Shown: positions 1-13,095 of the stretch, piece by piece
Numbering within the stretch: the first letter of the stretch is position 1
Layout: the number at the start of each line of letters is the position of its first letter
NCBI GenBank assembly: GCA_029961685.1
Contig: JARWKL010000012.1
Coordinates: 27,017,227 to 27,081,226 of the forward strand
From: Aristolochia californica
Taxonomy: Eukaryota; Streptophyta; Magnoliopsida; Piperales; Aristolochiaceae
Reading direction: 5' to 3'
Length of the DNA: 64,000 nt
The notes under the pieces: model-generated
Seen by the model: only the letters and a program-made list of their open reading frames with translations
Databases searched by the model: none
What the model was told of the DNA's origin: nothing
Made by a program: the position numbers and the translations under genes

Positions 1-421
1 CGCTAAATGATTAGCTGATCTAGGAATGTATTTCCAGTTACAGTTTAATTGAGAAATTAAATTACAAATATAAAAAAACAGATCTCCAGTGCCGCCAAGG
101 AGGATTAACGGACTTCGCACAGCGGTTGAAAATGATGAATCATTCAAACCATTGAAATTGGATATAAAGGCTGCTGTTGCAATAAGAATCCACAGCCTAG
201 GTTTATGCATGACATACTGTTAGTTTATTAGCTTAGATTTTCTTCAAGCATGGCATGCAAACATTGTGCCTATACATCAAGTTTTCTATTCAAACACAGG
301 TGTATAGATCCACAACAACTTGGATAACTGGACAGAGCATACAGTTGAGAGCATATGAATGAATCTTAATGCATGCCTAGCAGTCAATCCTCAGGAGGAA
401 AGGAAGATAGAAATTGCTTAC

Positions 422-2646
422 TTTGAACACGTGTAGAACCACAATCTGACTCTGACATTTTGAATTCATCTCTGACTCTTTTAAGCTCCAACTTTAGCTT
501 TTCTCCAGATGACATGTTATCTGGGTGGAAATACTGCAAAATATTTAGGCTAAGAATCAATAGGACCTCAGGTTATGATAATATATTCAATCGTTCCTTA
601 CCATACTAAACTAAAGCCTCGTTTCAATTATGTTGGGACAGCCTCCTTAAAATAGATAAGCATCATAGTGCCACTCTATCTAAGCTGCTAATGTCTGATC
701 TTAAAGAGCTAATCTGATAAAGGTTAAATGCAATACTTCCTAATTCCACACAATTGGAAATGTAAATATGGTATACAAAGCTTGGCTTCCATCCCAACCT
801 TTGTTTGATTATTGATCCAGGATCCAAAATTAAAACTGCAAAAGCATTCCTATGAGAATACCTAAGAGCTGTCTTCTATTGTGCATGGAAATTGTGGATG
901 GAAAAAGTTTTCTAGAATGTGGTCCTCTTTTGTGTTAGTGCACATGGCCGTGAGTTCGGTTCAAATGATTAGACTTTAACTATACTCAGGAATTATTAAG
1001 TTCAAGATAAATGGTGCAATGCCTTCCTCAGTTAGAATGTTAACTTTTGATGAAAAGACTGAGAAACCCACTCTTAACCACTTTACATCCACTAACACAG
1101 AAAACACTTTCAGCTTATGTAAATCATCTTCCTGGAATTTACAGTTATTTTTTCTTTCCGGTGTGATTCCCTTTCTCTATGCACTAACGCAATTAGAAAT
1201 TCAGTCCAAAAAAATGGGGCACAAAACCATTAATTTCACGACATAAGCAGACATCGGACCTTCTCATCCTTTAAATACAGTAGAGCCAATTGGAAAAAGT
1301 GCTACTTACCTTTTCTATTAAGTTATCCTTTGGAGGAAGTGATGAATCCGTTTTAGTGGCTACCCCGTGAAGACCGAGGAGGATATTTGACCCTGACACC
1401 AACGAATGATCAAAAACCATAAAAGTAAGATGTTATAATTTTACGCCAATAGTATAAATAAACAACTCGTATGAGATAAAAATCCTCACACCCTTTTGTG
1501 TGTGTTGCAAGAAGCTTTGAGAAAAGGAAAGACAGCGAAGCTATTCACTAAAAGAACTCTTCAACACCAAATAAAAACTAAGACCAAATTCACTATCGAC
1601 ACAAAAAGAGTGGAAAAACAAAAGAACCCTGCCACCTTACAGCAATCTCGCGTGTTGCTTGCTACGATTTCTGGAAGGAAATGAAAAAACAACCAGCATA
1701 GAAAAATACCTGAAGGTTTCCTTTTGTTTGCTTCGACCTCCTGCAGCTTCAGCAGACTTTCTCTCAGATCGCTAAAAGTAAGTCCTTTGATCCTTGACTC
1801 ATTCTCTTTCACCTCAGACTCTCTCAACTTTCTCAACCTGTCATTTAACTCGTTCAAGGAAAACCAGTCTTTCTTCCCTTCTGCAGCGTCCGGCCGCAAT
1901 GCTCTCAGCTTCTCCCCTAATTCTTTATGGCTATACTGCCTCACAAATTCCGTCTGATTTGAAGAAGATTCAGCCTCTTTCTTCTCAGATTCCTTCGCAA
2001 ATATCGACATCGTCTGCGACGCCGACGATTCACCAATACCTGGACCTGTAGCACCCTCCTTCTTAAAGCGATCTCTAATAGAACTGAGCACGGAGGAGTC
2101 AATTGGTTGACTTCCCGAGTCTCTGAGGGGACTGGTCGTAGTGGGTTTCGTGATTCGACGTAAGCTTTCGCGTATGGCGTCGAATGAGGAAACGCTTTGT
2201 TTATTCGCATCCTGGGTTTTCGAGGCTACATTGCTGTTGTAGATCTCCTGAAAGGAGATTGGAGAGGTGCCTGTGGGTTTAGTTGCTTGGTTCGGTGGGG
2301 CGGACCGTGAGCGGAACTCCGCCAGGTTTTTGCGGATTTCGTCGAGAGTGGCGACTTCAGAGGGGCGTTCCGGCGGAGCATTAAACTGAGGAGACGAAGA
2401 CTGGAGGCGTCTTCGAGGTGGTGCAGATTGGCGGAGACGGGCTTTAATGTCGCTAAATAGTTCAGAAGCAGAGGAAGAGTCGCTGTTCTTGTCTTTGTTA
2501 CTGGCAGCATTGTTGTTGTCGTCATCATTAGTAGGAGGAGGAGGAGGAGGAGGAGAAGAAGAAGAGGAAGAAGAGTAGAGACGGACGTAGTTACAGGTCG
2601 GAAGAGTGAGATGCTTTGGATTGAGACGGAGAGCCATAGCCGCCAT
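422..2646 (-). CDS. Mitochondrial ribosomal protein S15 (uS15m), 5' exons, runs off left edge
   Basis: Small-subunit mitoribosome protein encoded in the nucleus. Three exons are visible on the minus strand: 2646-1710, 1392-1310 and 533-422. All have GT-AG borders and phases that join (1, 0, 1), giving 377 codons. The start is the first ATG of a Met-Ala-Ala-Met-Ala leader, followed by a Ser-rich, Arg-containing stretch that fits a mitochondrial presequence. Exon 1 codes a long hydrophilic, low-complexity region with repeated helical segments such as FSDLRESLLKLQE. Exon 3 gives YFHPDNMSSGEKLKLEL and then FKMSESDCGSTRVQ; the SESDCGS-RVQ block is the recognisable start of the bacterial-type S15 domain. 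Plant mitochondrial S15 proteins are about 400 aa, so only the last 50-70 codons should be missing, left of base 1. Family recognition is from memory of plant S15 sequences. I see no frame break. Confidence 0.85.
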
Positions 2647-2654
2647 TAGGGTTT
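2646..2654 (-). promoter_or_regulatory. Telo-box (AAACCCTAA) at the uS15m start codon
   Basis: On the minus strand AAACCCTAA directly abuts the start codon, its last A being the A of ATG. Telo-boxes of this form are known in promoters and leaders of plant ribosomal-protein and translation genes. This placement supports both the gene identity and the chosen start. Function here is inferred. Confidence 0.55.
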
Positions 2655-4218
2655 TGCGATAATGGCTATAGTGGCGCCAGGGGCGGGGGTTGGATCTCGG
2701 GAAGTTGGAAACAGGAAGAGAAACGCCAAGAGTCGCGGTGATCCGGTTTAGTTTTGAATTTTAATCCTACACGTGTCGGAGATCCGAACTCGGGTTCGGG
2801 TCGATTTTGACCTTGAGACTTTGGCCGAGTTGATTCGGTCCTTCATTAGATTATACTTGAGCTTTACCTATTTTAATCAAACATACGAAAACATGTGTGC
2901 CTAATCTTACGTGTTATCCGGTTAGGGTACTCGGGTTGACTCAATTAAATGAACAAAAATGTCATAAATCTTACTAAAAATTTACAAGAAACTATGGAAA
3001 GTCAAATTGAACTTGGAAGGGATTTCTCCTTTCTTTTTAAGATTATTTTTTTATGTATTATGATATCATCTTAAGTTAAACGTGATTGGCTTAGGTTTAA
3101 CCGGACCCGTTCACCTTGTAAGTCATTTTTTTTAAAGATTTGCACCATTAAAACGGGTAATAATAGGAATGACTACGAAACCGATAGAAAACACATTTTA
3201 AAAAACCCAACCTCACCTCATAAAACATTATACTCCACCCCCACATCTCAACCCCGTCCATTAATCACTTTCCCACTTTGTTCCCCAGCGAAAAAATTCA
3301 TCCCCACCCCCAATCCTGTTAGCATCTATTTGGAACCCCAAGAAAAATAAAGCAAAGGGAAATAAAAGAAAATGAGATCTTGATTATTATTATTAAAAAA
3401 TAGTTAATAACAAATTTTAATTTAATTATTATCTCGTTTCTATTAGTTATTTTTAAGAATAATAATGATCAATTTTTTATTTTTTTTCATTTTCTAAGGG
3501 TTCCAAACCGACCCTAATTATACCCCGTTTAGCGCCACCTAAACTAAGGAGACTTGAACACAAAACCTTCAAATAGCAACCACCCCTCAAAGACCACCAA
3601 CCACTACCCAAGTTCTCAATTCAATTTTTTTATATCCTAATTCGGCCTATTATTGAAATAACTATTTAATGTAAAATACTATAAAATATAAATAATAAAA
3701 ATAAAAAATAGATGGGGAGGCCTTGGAGGTGAGAGTCCCCTTTGAGTGAGGGTGGGTGGGGTGAAGTGTTTCCCTTCTCTCTATGCAAGTGACTAAGACA
3801 TTGCCTATGAGCGAGTAGGGGTTGTATGCATGATTCTCAATTATTACAAGTAAATCTAGATTTTCTATTATTTTTTTACAAATAAACCTTCTAAACCTTA
3901 ACCATATTATTAATCGATGGAAAGTATTAATCGAAGTTCTAACTCAATCTATTAATTCGTCGACCGGATCAATATCGGGCAATTCTAACCCATTGGAATA
4001 TTCTCGCGGTCAGGTTACACGAGCAAGACGGTGCAGGTGCTGAGAGGGGTGCACACGGTGGCCCATGTGCCAAGTTAACTCGATCCAGCGGCGCTCCGCT
4101 ACCTTGCGTCCGACGCCTGGAGTACTCTCACTGCGTTTCACTTTCACCGTCTTTCCTTAGCGTCGAAAATCGCTCAATTTTCATTTCTCAATTCGATCCT
4201 TTCGCGAGCTCATCCACC
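2655..4218. other. Intergenic region between divergent uS15m and G-patch genes
   Basis: About 1.56 kb between two genes transcribed away from each other, so it must hold both promoters. It is AT-rich with homopolymer tracts (3360-3480, 3640-3710). I see no ORF with a recognisable product and no long repeat. The last 130 bases (about 4085-4218) are more GC-rich and probably form the leader of the gene starting at 4219. Confidence 0.6.
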
Positions 4219-7200
4219 ATGGGAAGCGGTAAAAGGAGGTTACCTAAGAAAGGCAGCGCCACCAAAGCCAGCTCTCTCTTCGTCGGTGGTGCTCTCCTTA
4301 CCGACTGGCAGAACGATTTCGTTCCAGGTCAACCCGCCTCATAATTTCCATCTGCTGTATCATTTATATTTCTTACAGTTTTTTGCCCTCGTGTCCTTGC
4401 ACACTGAAATGCAGGCAAGTCCCTTAGAAAGAATAGCAATTATCGGTGGGAGAAGGTGGAAAAAGGAAAAGGGTCATCGTCGACGTCGAAGGAGAGATCT
4501 GGGGAAAATCCTTCTCACCCATATGAGTATCCTGAAATCATCACTCAGGTATCTCGTCTAATTTTTTTATTTTTTAATGTGTCGGTTTTTTAGTACTGGA
4601 GGAACATTTGCTATTAATTACAATGATCGGTATTTCGTACTACCAAGTGCTTCAAGGAGCATCTTCGACACAGGGCCGATATGTGGGATAACTTTCAGTT
4701 TGCTTTTTCGTAATTATTTGTTGATTGTGTGGGACGGTGATCTATTGATTCACTTTCGAGTTTCAAAGTCTATCTTCAAACGAAAAATCAAGCCAAAACC
4801 TCAGAAATAGGCTACTTCCCCATATCTTTGGGACACTCTTATTCGCTTTTACATTATCGTTTAGTTTTAAATATTGTCCTTTTCGTGTAAGGTCAGATAT
4901 CCTTATTCTCTGTTTCTCTTTAATCAACAAAGTTTCACACTTATGAATATGAGGCTGCATTCAACTCCGCTTCTTGGAAGCCACTATATACCGGACACAT
5001 TTTAATGCAAATAGCGCCTTTTTAGCTCATGGGGGTAAGCTTCAGGTGAAGTACTTTTTGGGAGATGGCTTGTGAAGCCTTGTTGGTGCTGTGACATGTG
5101 GTTTTGCTCCTTCGTATGTTTTATTTTTTGCCCCGAGGCTGAGGTAAAGGGCCTCATATCTGTTATGAGAGAATATTCTTTTATTGAATATTTTAGCGCT
5201 GTTGTATGTGTTCAATTTCAGGAAGATACAAAAGAAGTAATACTTTGGGAAGAAACTTTGCAAGAAAGTTATCAGTCACCAATTATATTAGGTGATTCCA
5301 AGAAGGATCATCTTGTTGCTTATGAAGATCGAACACCTGGCTCTGAACTTTCCCATGAATTGTCTTATAGTTATGAGTCGAAGTTTGTATTGGGAGAAAA
5401 CCATCACAGAGGATTGGGATTTTGTGAGGAGGAAATGGAGGAAGCAAGTGCAAGTAAAGAAGCAGAGGACGAAGGACCAGGGTTTAAAATATCTTCTGAG
5501 GGAGAAAAGTTGATTGGTGCATCAACTAAGAAAAACGATGGCTTTCTGTCAATTGGTGGCATGAGGTTTTATACAGAGGACATCAGTGATTCAGGGGAGG
5601 AGAATGATAGGTTCATGGAACATGAGAGTGAAGAAGATGATGATAATAGAGATTCACTGGATGATGGAACATCAAGGCTATCTGATGATGATGATGATGA
5701 TGATGATGATGACGACGACGATGATGATGATGGGGATTCCACGGGGTCCTCTGATGGCGATGATTCTGACGGGCTCTTGAATGAGAGTGAGTCAGATATT
5801 GATGAGGAGTTGGCTAAAGATTATTTGGAAGGAATTGGTGGTGGTTCAGAATACTTAGAGACTAAGTGGTTAATTGGAAGGAATTTGTCCCAACATTTGC
5901 TTGAACAAGATGATGTCATTTCTTCCAATGGTAGTAGTGATGAAAGTCTTGAAAAATCAGGTGGAATTGCTCTACTGAATGCATCAAGAGAATATGGAAT
6001 GATGAAGCCTCGATCTAGAAAGATGCGCCCAGTGCCTAAAGCATCACTAAGTAAGGGTCTCAGTGAACTTGTCATCGATGACCTTTTGTTTGTGAGGGAT
6101 CAAAGAACAGTGTCTGGAAAGAAGAAAAAAGTTTCTAACCTTTCCCGCTCATGGCCAAGGGATGCTCCAAAGAGTAAAAGAAACATGCGATTTCCAGGTA
6201 ATTTTACTTATGATGGGCCCATGGTGATGAATATAAACTGTGATAATCGTCTGCATCTTGTTTGGACTCTGAAATATTTTGGTGTTTTTTTGCTAGAGCT
6301 ACATATGTTGTAATTGGTTGAACAAAAAGTGGCCAAAAATGAGTGGGGAGTGGATGCATCTAATGTTGGTGTACTATTGCCTCCCAGGAACAAATATTTT
6401 TTAAGTTCTTGAGGCTTCAATGATAGTTGAACTTGATATAGTCTCTAACTTCTTGAACCTAAGAATGTGTGAACTGCTGCGTCCCTTATATGCAGAAAAA
6501 TCACCTAAATTTCTTACCTGGTTAAAGACCTTAATATATAATTTCTTGGAGCATCTTTCCTAGCAAGTTTCTGTTTGGTACTCTTTTTCCATCCCCCGTT
6601 TGCCACTGCTACTTTAGGATATAAGAATCACTCTCTTTTCTTATAAATGCCCTCTTCTCCTTTTTAATCCATTGAAGGGGATTTTATTCATATGTTACAC
6701 TTTTGGAGTTCTCAAGTGCCACAATAGTTTCCTTAGTTTGACATGGTAAGCTACTTGTGAATTTTTCTTTCTATTTTTTTTCCTTAGATTAGTTGCATCC
6801 ACAAACACTCTTGGCATTTGAACCTGGGACATCCTAGTGACATGCAATTGTACGTGGTCATTTAGCCAAGGTTCAATGCTGACTCGTTACTATGAAGGAA
6901 TTATGCATCTGCTTCTGTTGTTGCCTTTGTTTTACTGGTCAATTCTAGAAAGTAACTTTATACCCTTCATCAGTTTCTTCTCACGGGTTCAGCTAGTAAC
7001 TAGTCTAGGCTAAGAAATGACTGGTGTTGGCTTTGTTGCTACTGTTGTCCATGTGAGGACATCTGCAGTTATTTTGCTAGAATTAGCATACTGGTGGCTA
7101 CTTTTGGTTATGGAAATATTTACAATCTTTAGATTGCTGAACCTGTAGGTTGTTATTCATTCTATGTTATGCTGTTGAAGTCTTGGCAACCAATTTAGTA

Positions 7201-10200
7201 GCATCTGTTAACCAACTGTTTATATCAAGTGGACCATTTGTAATCTAAAAGAGCCTGTTTATAGCATTATGTGCCTCTCTAAGATTCAAATCATTGGCGT
7301 TGGCATGTGGCCAGCATGAGTGGATGGATCTTTCTTGGATTTTTTGGCTATTCATCTGATGACTAGGCTGGTGTTGTCAATGTGGTAAGCTTTTGAGGCA
7401 TACTCATATGTAGTTGAGCCATAAAATTATTCCTCATAATATGTGCACAATAGTGCATAAGAGTCCTTTCCTGTCCAAATATCTGGCAATATGTGTCTGT
7501 ATCTTTACAAACTTGTAGTAATTATTATGTATATCAAAGATTTATCATTTTAGTTACCCTTGGACAAAGTGTACAGTGAGATATGTCATGTATCTGGTCA
7601 TTCCATTTTCTTGATATTTGATATCTGCATATTGATCTGGTGAATTGTGGTAATTATTCATCTATACTGGTCATTTAGTTGGTTGGTCGTTACCCTATAT
7701 GCATAGGTGAGAAGAAGAAGCAACGTAAGGAAGACATAGCAACTAAGCGTCGTGAACGTATGATGCGTCGTGGAGTCAATCTTGATCAGATAAATTTGGT
7801 AAGATTGACAGTGAAAAAAATTTCATTTGGATCAACTATTTAGATAAAAAATTTCATTTGGATCTTGACAGTTGTATACTATTTATGACCCCAGCCATTT
7901 TTTTGCATTTCATTGTCTTCTGCTGTTTGTTGCACATTGTATTTGGATGACTTGTATGTTTGGAATCAAATTATAGGTGACAACTCGTTTAATGCTTCTT
8001 TTCTTCATGTCTAAATACTTCTAATTTCTTTGTTTTGCATATCTTACATTTTATTGTGATAATATTATCACAACCCAATGTGGCTTTTAAGCTCTTGCCT
8101 TTCATTGATAAGCATGAGTGCCCAAAAACTTTGTTGATAGAAGTTATGATTTTTCTCAAGTCTATGCACCAAAGAAAGAATTGTCTCTGACCGTCTGGAC
8201 TGACATAAATGTTACTTTTATTTCTTTACTGGGCATTGAATTGAACAAGGTAATCTAGTTTATGTATTCACGAAAGCTAATACATGAGTTATCGATGAAC
8301 CTGCAGAGATTGAGAGGAATGGTCTTGAATGAGGTTGATATGATATCGTTTCAACCCATGCATTCCCGCGATTGTTCACAGGTACACTTTTAATCACAAT
8401 GTTAACATGCTATCTTAATTTACTTTTTTTAGGGTGTATCAAAATTAGTCTGGACGTTTTGAGATGCACTTATTTCTTTGTTTGATTGCACTAACTATAA
8501 ATAAGATGGATTGTCAGGCTTAATTCATTTCAACTGGAAGCAATTCAGTTGGTTCATCCTATGAGTGGTCTTGGCATGTTTTCCTTTTTCATCTTTTGAA
8601 TGAGATTTAAGCATGATAGTGCATTTACATAGTGTTTTTTTGCTGAGATAGAAATTCAGTTATCCATGTTTCTATTTCCCTTTATTATCTCTTACATTTA
8701 CATGGTGAAATATTTTTTTTTAAAGAGTACAGAAGGCCAAAGGATTTTTGAAAAATGTAACTGAGACATGCATCATAAGCATTAATGCTGAAAATATGAA
8801 TGTTTGTGTTGTGACAACTAAACCAAGACGTCGCGCTTTTACAAAATGGCTGTTTGTCCTCTGGACGCATCATAATTTATTTCTACTGAAAGAAATTAAA
8901 TGTGAACTGTTTCCTGCCTTCTTCTTATCATTGGGTAATCTCTAGTTCCTGTCATTGCAATTCTACTTGAAAAGCAGTTTTCCACTGGTTCTAATCCAGG
9001 TCCAAAGACTTGCATCAATTTATCGACTGCGAAGCGGTGCCCAAGGTTCGGGTAAAAAGAGGTACTGGATACTTTATTCTAGGTGAAAATCAAATTTAGC
9101 AGCTTTAGTATACCTTTATTTGGTATTTAATGTTTGCCCATTTGCACTTAGCCTGCAGGAGGGAGAATCATCATAACCTCTATTAGGAATTTAATTTATT
9201 GTGATTTGTTGTCAATCCAATGGAAATGGATAGTGTTAGTCAGACATGTATATTGAACTGATGGATTTCTACTCCCAGGTTTGTAACTGTGTCACGAACT
9301 CCTCATACTTGTATGCCATCTTCAAGTGATCAAGTCCGTTTGGAGAAGGTATCTTTTACTTAATCTATATCTTCCATACATTTTTTTTTCTGTAAAACGT
9401 TGGAGCTCAGCAGTCTGTTTTTTGACTGATGACAGAATTTTATTAGCAATCCCTCGTTGTGAGGGATTTGCTCCCTCCGCTTTTGTAATTTTCTTTTTCC
9501 TTTCTTTTAATAAAATACATCTTCATAAAAAAAAAAAAAAAAAAAAAGACAGAATTTTATTAGCAGAGGAAAGGGTGGAATCATCATCCACAATTACATT
9601 AAACTGAAACAGGAAAAAATAAAAAAAACAAACAAAGATTTCAGGTCTATGAAGTATAAGGTTCTATGATTTGGTATTGTTAATGCAACTAATATCTATA
9701 AAATATAATTTTATTTTAATTTTCAAATTATTTTTTGTAGCATCTTGGCTGGTTCATCCATGTAGAAAGGAAAATATTTTATTTTAAAAAGCTTTGTGTA
9801 AATAGTAGCCAAACCTGAAACTGTACCTAACTCATTGATGTTGAGCATGGACGTACTGTATATTATCCAAAAAGGGTTGGAATCTGAATCCAAATCTGTA
9901 TCCTAATCCTACTGATTGAAATAAATCTGAACAAGACTTGGACATATGGGGGTCAGGCTTATATCTGACCTGATTCCCAGCCTTCTTGTAGGTGGCTTTC
10001 GGCCTGCAGGAGAGAATTTCCCATTGGAAGAGCTTATAAGAAGACTTCTTTTTTTACCAGTTTCATTAGTGTACAATACTTGGAAAAAAGCAAGAGAAAC
10101 AAAGTGTAGAAACTAGTTCGTAGGTGTTTGTGTGTATTCTTAATTAAAATAGCTATAAGCAAGTAATCCCGTAGGATTGTTAGTTGAGGTCTGATAAAGT

Positions 10201-11608
10201 CAGGTTGTCTTCTCCCTATTTGTTATTGGAAAAGTTGTATTCATTTTCTCCTTTGATACTTTCTATATCTACTGAAAATTGAAACCAATGTGATTTTATT
10301 TCCCCTTGGAAACACCTGCAATTACACAGAAAATTTGGTTAGTGGACTTTTTTTTTCATCAACCCACTTTCTCCTTGTTCCTGAGCGCCACGTCCCTCTG
10401 TGTTTGGATAATTGATTTTTTTGACTGTAAACAATCTTGAATTGATGTACCATCTGTACCATTTAGTATCACGCATGTGCGATTTTGCTGATACAACATA
10501 AGCTTTATCCTTGAACAGTCATTTACTCATTCTATGGCAATGGGTACTTAATATCTATTCCAGCTGCTGTAGTTGGATGCTGTGGCAGTCATTTCTCACA
10601 TCATTGCGCTGCATACTAACATGTGAAAATAATATGTTAATGTAAAGTGAAGTTATAGTGAACTCTAATTCTAAAGAAATGACCCGTTGCTGGTTAGTAT
10701 GAGATATGCAAATTGTTTGAAATGTCAAATACTGCAAGTATACACTCTTCTGCAAATGTTTCTTTGTTTTTCTCTATTTCAAGAGAACAAATAAATTTCA
10801 TAATCGTTCTCATATCCAAACAGAAAAGTTCTTCAGGCCTAGTAGTAGTAAATACAGTAAACTAAATAGTAAATATGTGAAATTGTCTCTCAATCACTAA
10901 CATCGATGGAGCCATTCTTGAATGCACAACATGGGATAGATCCTTATAGCATTGTTAAAGTATCAAATAAGTAGGAGGAAATCAACTATGGTCTTGAGTG
11001 TTCCTTCTTGTCTGAACACGGCATTATACATGCAGGCAAATTACAACAACACTGTTGACAAACTAATGACTTTTTGTGGATTTCAGCTGTTAGGTTCCGT
11101 TGATGATGATTTTGCAGTCACAGAGGTGCCCAACCAGAAATTGTCAGCCAAAGGGAAAGGCCAAACTAAAATGTCTTCGAAGTGGAGAAGCAGAGTGAGG
11201 GAAGAACACCACTCTGCCCGAAGCAAGCTGGCAAAGAACTCAAGTGGAAAGAAAAATGGTGGTAAGGTGGGCCATGCCTATGCTGATCAGCCAGTCTCTT
11301 TTGTCTCTAGGGGTACAATGCAAGTTGACAATGTGGAAGATAAGCTTCCTCCTGCTGAAAGTAATCTTAGTGCTGAAAAGTTAGTTACCACAAACTCTTT
11401 CCAACTGGGTCTGTTTGAGAAACACACCAAGGGCTTTGGTTCGAGGATGATGGCCAAGATGGGATTTGTTGAAGGTAGTGGTTTGGGGAAAGCAGGCCAG
11501 GGTATGGTGGTGCCTATAGAAGCTATAAAACGGCCCAAGTCTCTAGGACTTGGTGTTCAATTCTCAGAGTCTGGTGTGTTACTAATGCAAGCCGATAGTC
11601 AGAAATGA
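4219..11608 (+). CDS. R3H and G-patch (D111) domain nuclear protein
   Basis: Probable nuclear RNA-binding or splicing-associated protein of the plant D111/G-patch plus R3H type, related to yeast Sqs1. Eight exons with consistent phases: 4219-4327, 4415-4548, 5222-6197, 7707-7798, 8307-8381, 9000-9061, 9279-9348, 11087-11608; 2040 nt, 679 aa. The N-terminus is short and basic (MGSGKRRLPKKG). The middle is acidic, with a run of 16 Asp at about residues 236-251. A basic stretch (GEKKKQRKEDIATKRRERM) precedes the R3H region at about 438-483 (FQPMHSRDCSQ, then VQRLASIYRLRSG). The C-terminal G-patch at about 620-663 has the expected Gly spacing (KGFGSRMMAKMGF, GSGLGKAGQGM). The protein ends at TGA 11606-11608. 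Introns 3 (1.5 kb) and 7 (1.7 kb) are large; intron 7 carries a LINE tail. I see no disabling change. Confidence 0.88.
5684..5731 (+). repeat. GAY trinucleotide run coding 16 consecutive Asp
   Basis: Sixteen GAT/GAC codons in the acidic region of the R3H/G-patch gene. Most are GAT, with a short block of GAC in the middle. The interruption suggests an older, partly stabilised microsatellite. The reading frame stays open on both sides. Confidence 0.9.
9431..9565 (+). mobile_element. 5'-truncated LINE (L1-type) 3' tail with 18-bp target duplication, in intron 7
   Basis: An identical 18-bp sequence occurs at 9431-9448 and 9548-9565. It flanks a 99-bp insert (9449-9547) ending in about 21 A residues. 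The insert has the usual look of a plant L1 3' UTR end: T-rich, with TTTTAATAAAATAC shortly before the tail. Direct target duplications plus a poly-A end are the hallmarks of target-primed reverse transcription. The perfect duplication implies a fairly recent event. It lies more than 200 bp past the intron 7 donor and should not disturb splicing. Confidence 0.85.
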
Positions 11609-13095
11609 TGGGACTTAAGGGATGGTCAAACATGAATTTAAACATGACCACAAATGGGCCCACTGTAGGTGTTGGATCATGTGAGTTGGAAATATTTCTA
11701 TTCTGGTTTGTTAAATCAATTAGTTGGCTGCTGTATTTTCAGAGGTAGGAATATATCCCAATGGGTACCATAGAATCTATCTGTAATACTATTAATATAA
11801 TTCTCTTCTCTTATTGGGTTCATTTCAGCTTGCGTTTTTCACTGATTTACATACCTAGTCAACTGGTAAGGAATTAACCCTGATGGCTAAATCAACCCTC
11901 TTGAGATTCAATACATGGCGATTGTGGCTGTTGAATTTGGACACCAGGTTACCAGATCCACTGACTACACAATGGCTGATTCGAGTCCGTGTTATTTTCT
12001 GCCACTGCTTACAGTGGCTTGACAGATAAGGTGCTTCCATCATTGTGTGCATTCCAAGCATAGACTTGCCACCGTCAAGAAATGGGTCACTTTACCATTT
12101 GCTGAACAATAACAAAAAATAATTTGTGGTGGTGGGTGGTTTCACTACCAAGAAGGTTTGAATTACTGGAAAAAAAAGTTATTGGTAGCTCTGCAACGAA
12201 TGGCAATTTCCCTCGGAAAGTAAAAGAGATGGATCGAGATTTCTTCTGTAGGTTCTGTAAGTAACATGCCTACTTTTTCTTGCATTCACTTCAAACTCCA
12301 GAAGAAGAGATTTTTAATTCGTGTGGAATAATGGGCTTGAACTTTGCCCCAGGCGTGCATGAAATTTAAGTAGATACGTTTATCCAGTGTGGACGTCTCG
12401 TCGAGATGTTTCACCGCCTACGTCCCCTTCATAAAACAACTCCGATTTTTACCAGTTTAGACGATTGGTTGGATCAGATTTGCCATTTGCGTGATAGTGT
12501 CCGAAAGTCCGAACTGATAGTCGGTCCTAGACCGCGCTCGTCCACGGGAACTACGGGGCCGGTGAAGAGTTCGAGTACACGTGTCCCGAGAATGTCGCAT
12601 CTTGTTGGCAAATCTCCGTCTCTTCTGTGAAACTCTACTCGTGAGAGAGGGAGAGGCCGCGTAATATACTCACTTTGCTTTAACTTTGGAAAGTAATTAA
12701 AGGGTAAGAAAGACGAAAGAGACGAGGGAAACGGAGATAAATACGGGATCTTGCTCTCCTTCTCCTTCCGCGTGTCCGGGTTCGGGAGATTGATCTGCAT
12801 CTCTGCAGTTTCTGCACTGCTAATGCTGTGGTGGATTCGTTCCTCCTCTTTTTCCTTCTCTTGTAGGTTAGACTCACTGAATTGCCTTCTCGTGTGATTG
12901 AATTTCACTTTTTTTTTTTTTTTCTTCTCGTTATTTCCGGGATTATCGTCTTGCTCTAGATCTGCAGTTAGCATTTTGAGATTTTGTGTTGCCACTTCTG
13001 TAAAGCCCGTTGTTATTAGGATAGTTGCAAGATCTTGGTTTTTTGCTACCCATTCTCACCTGGGTTGCGCCTAGATCTGGCGGAAGGTGATCAAG
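11609..13095. other. Intergenic plus leader of the TMN gene
   Basis: About 1.5 kb between two genes in the same direction. The first part holds the G-patch gene 3' UTR. From about 12640 the plus strand is rich in CT runs, with a T15-16 tract near 12910, typical of the promoter or leader of a broadly expressed gene. A minus-strand open frame at 12474-12995 is biased by these runs and has no family features. Confidence 0.5.

Noticed and set aside
9326..9607. Plus-strand open frame across the poly-A insertion
   Set aside because: Spans the exon 7 end, the intron and a LINE tail of the G-patch gene; not a separate gene.
12474..12995. Minus-strand 173-codon open frame
   Set aside because: Composed of Lys/Arg/Glu runs opposite CT-rich leader sequence of the TMN gene; no domain and no family resemblance.
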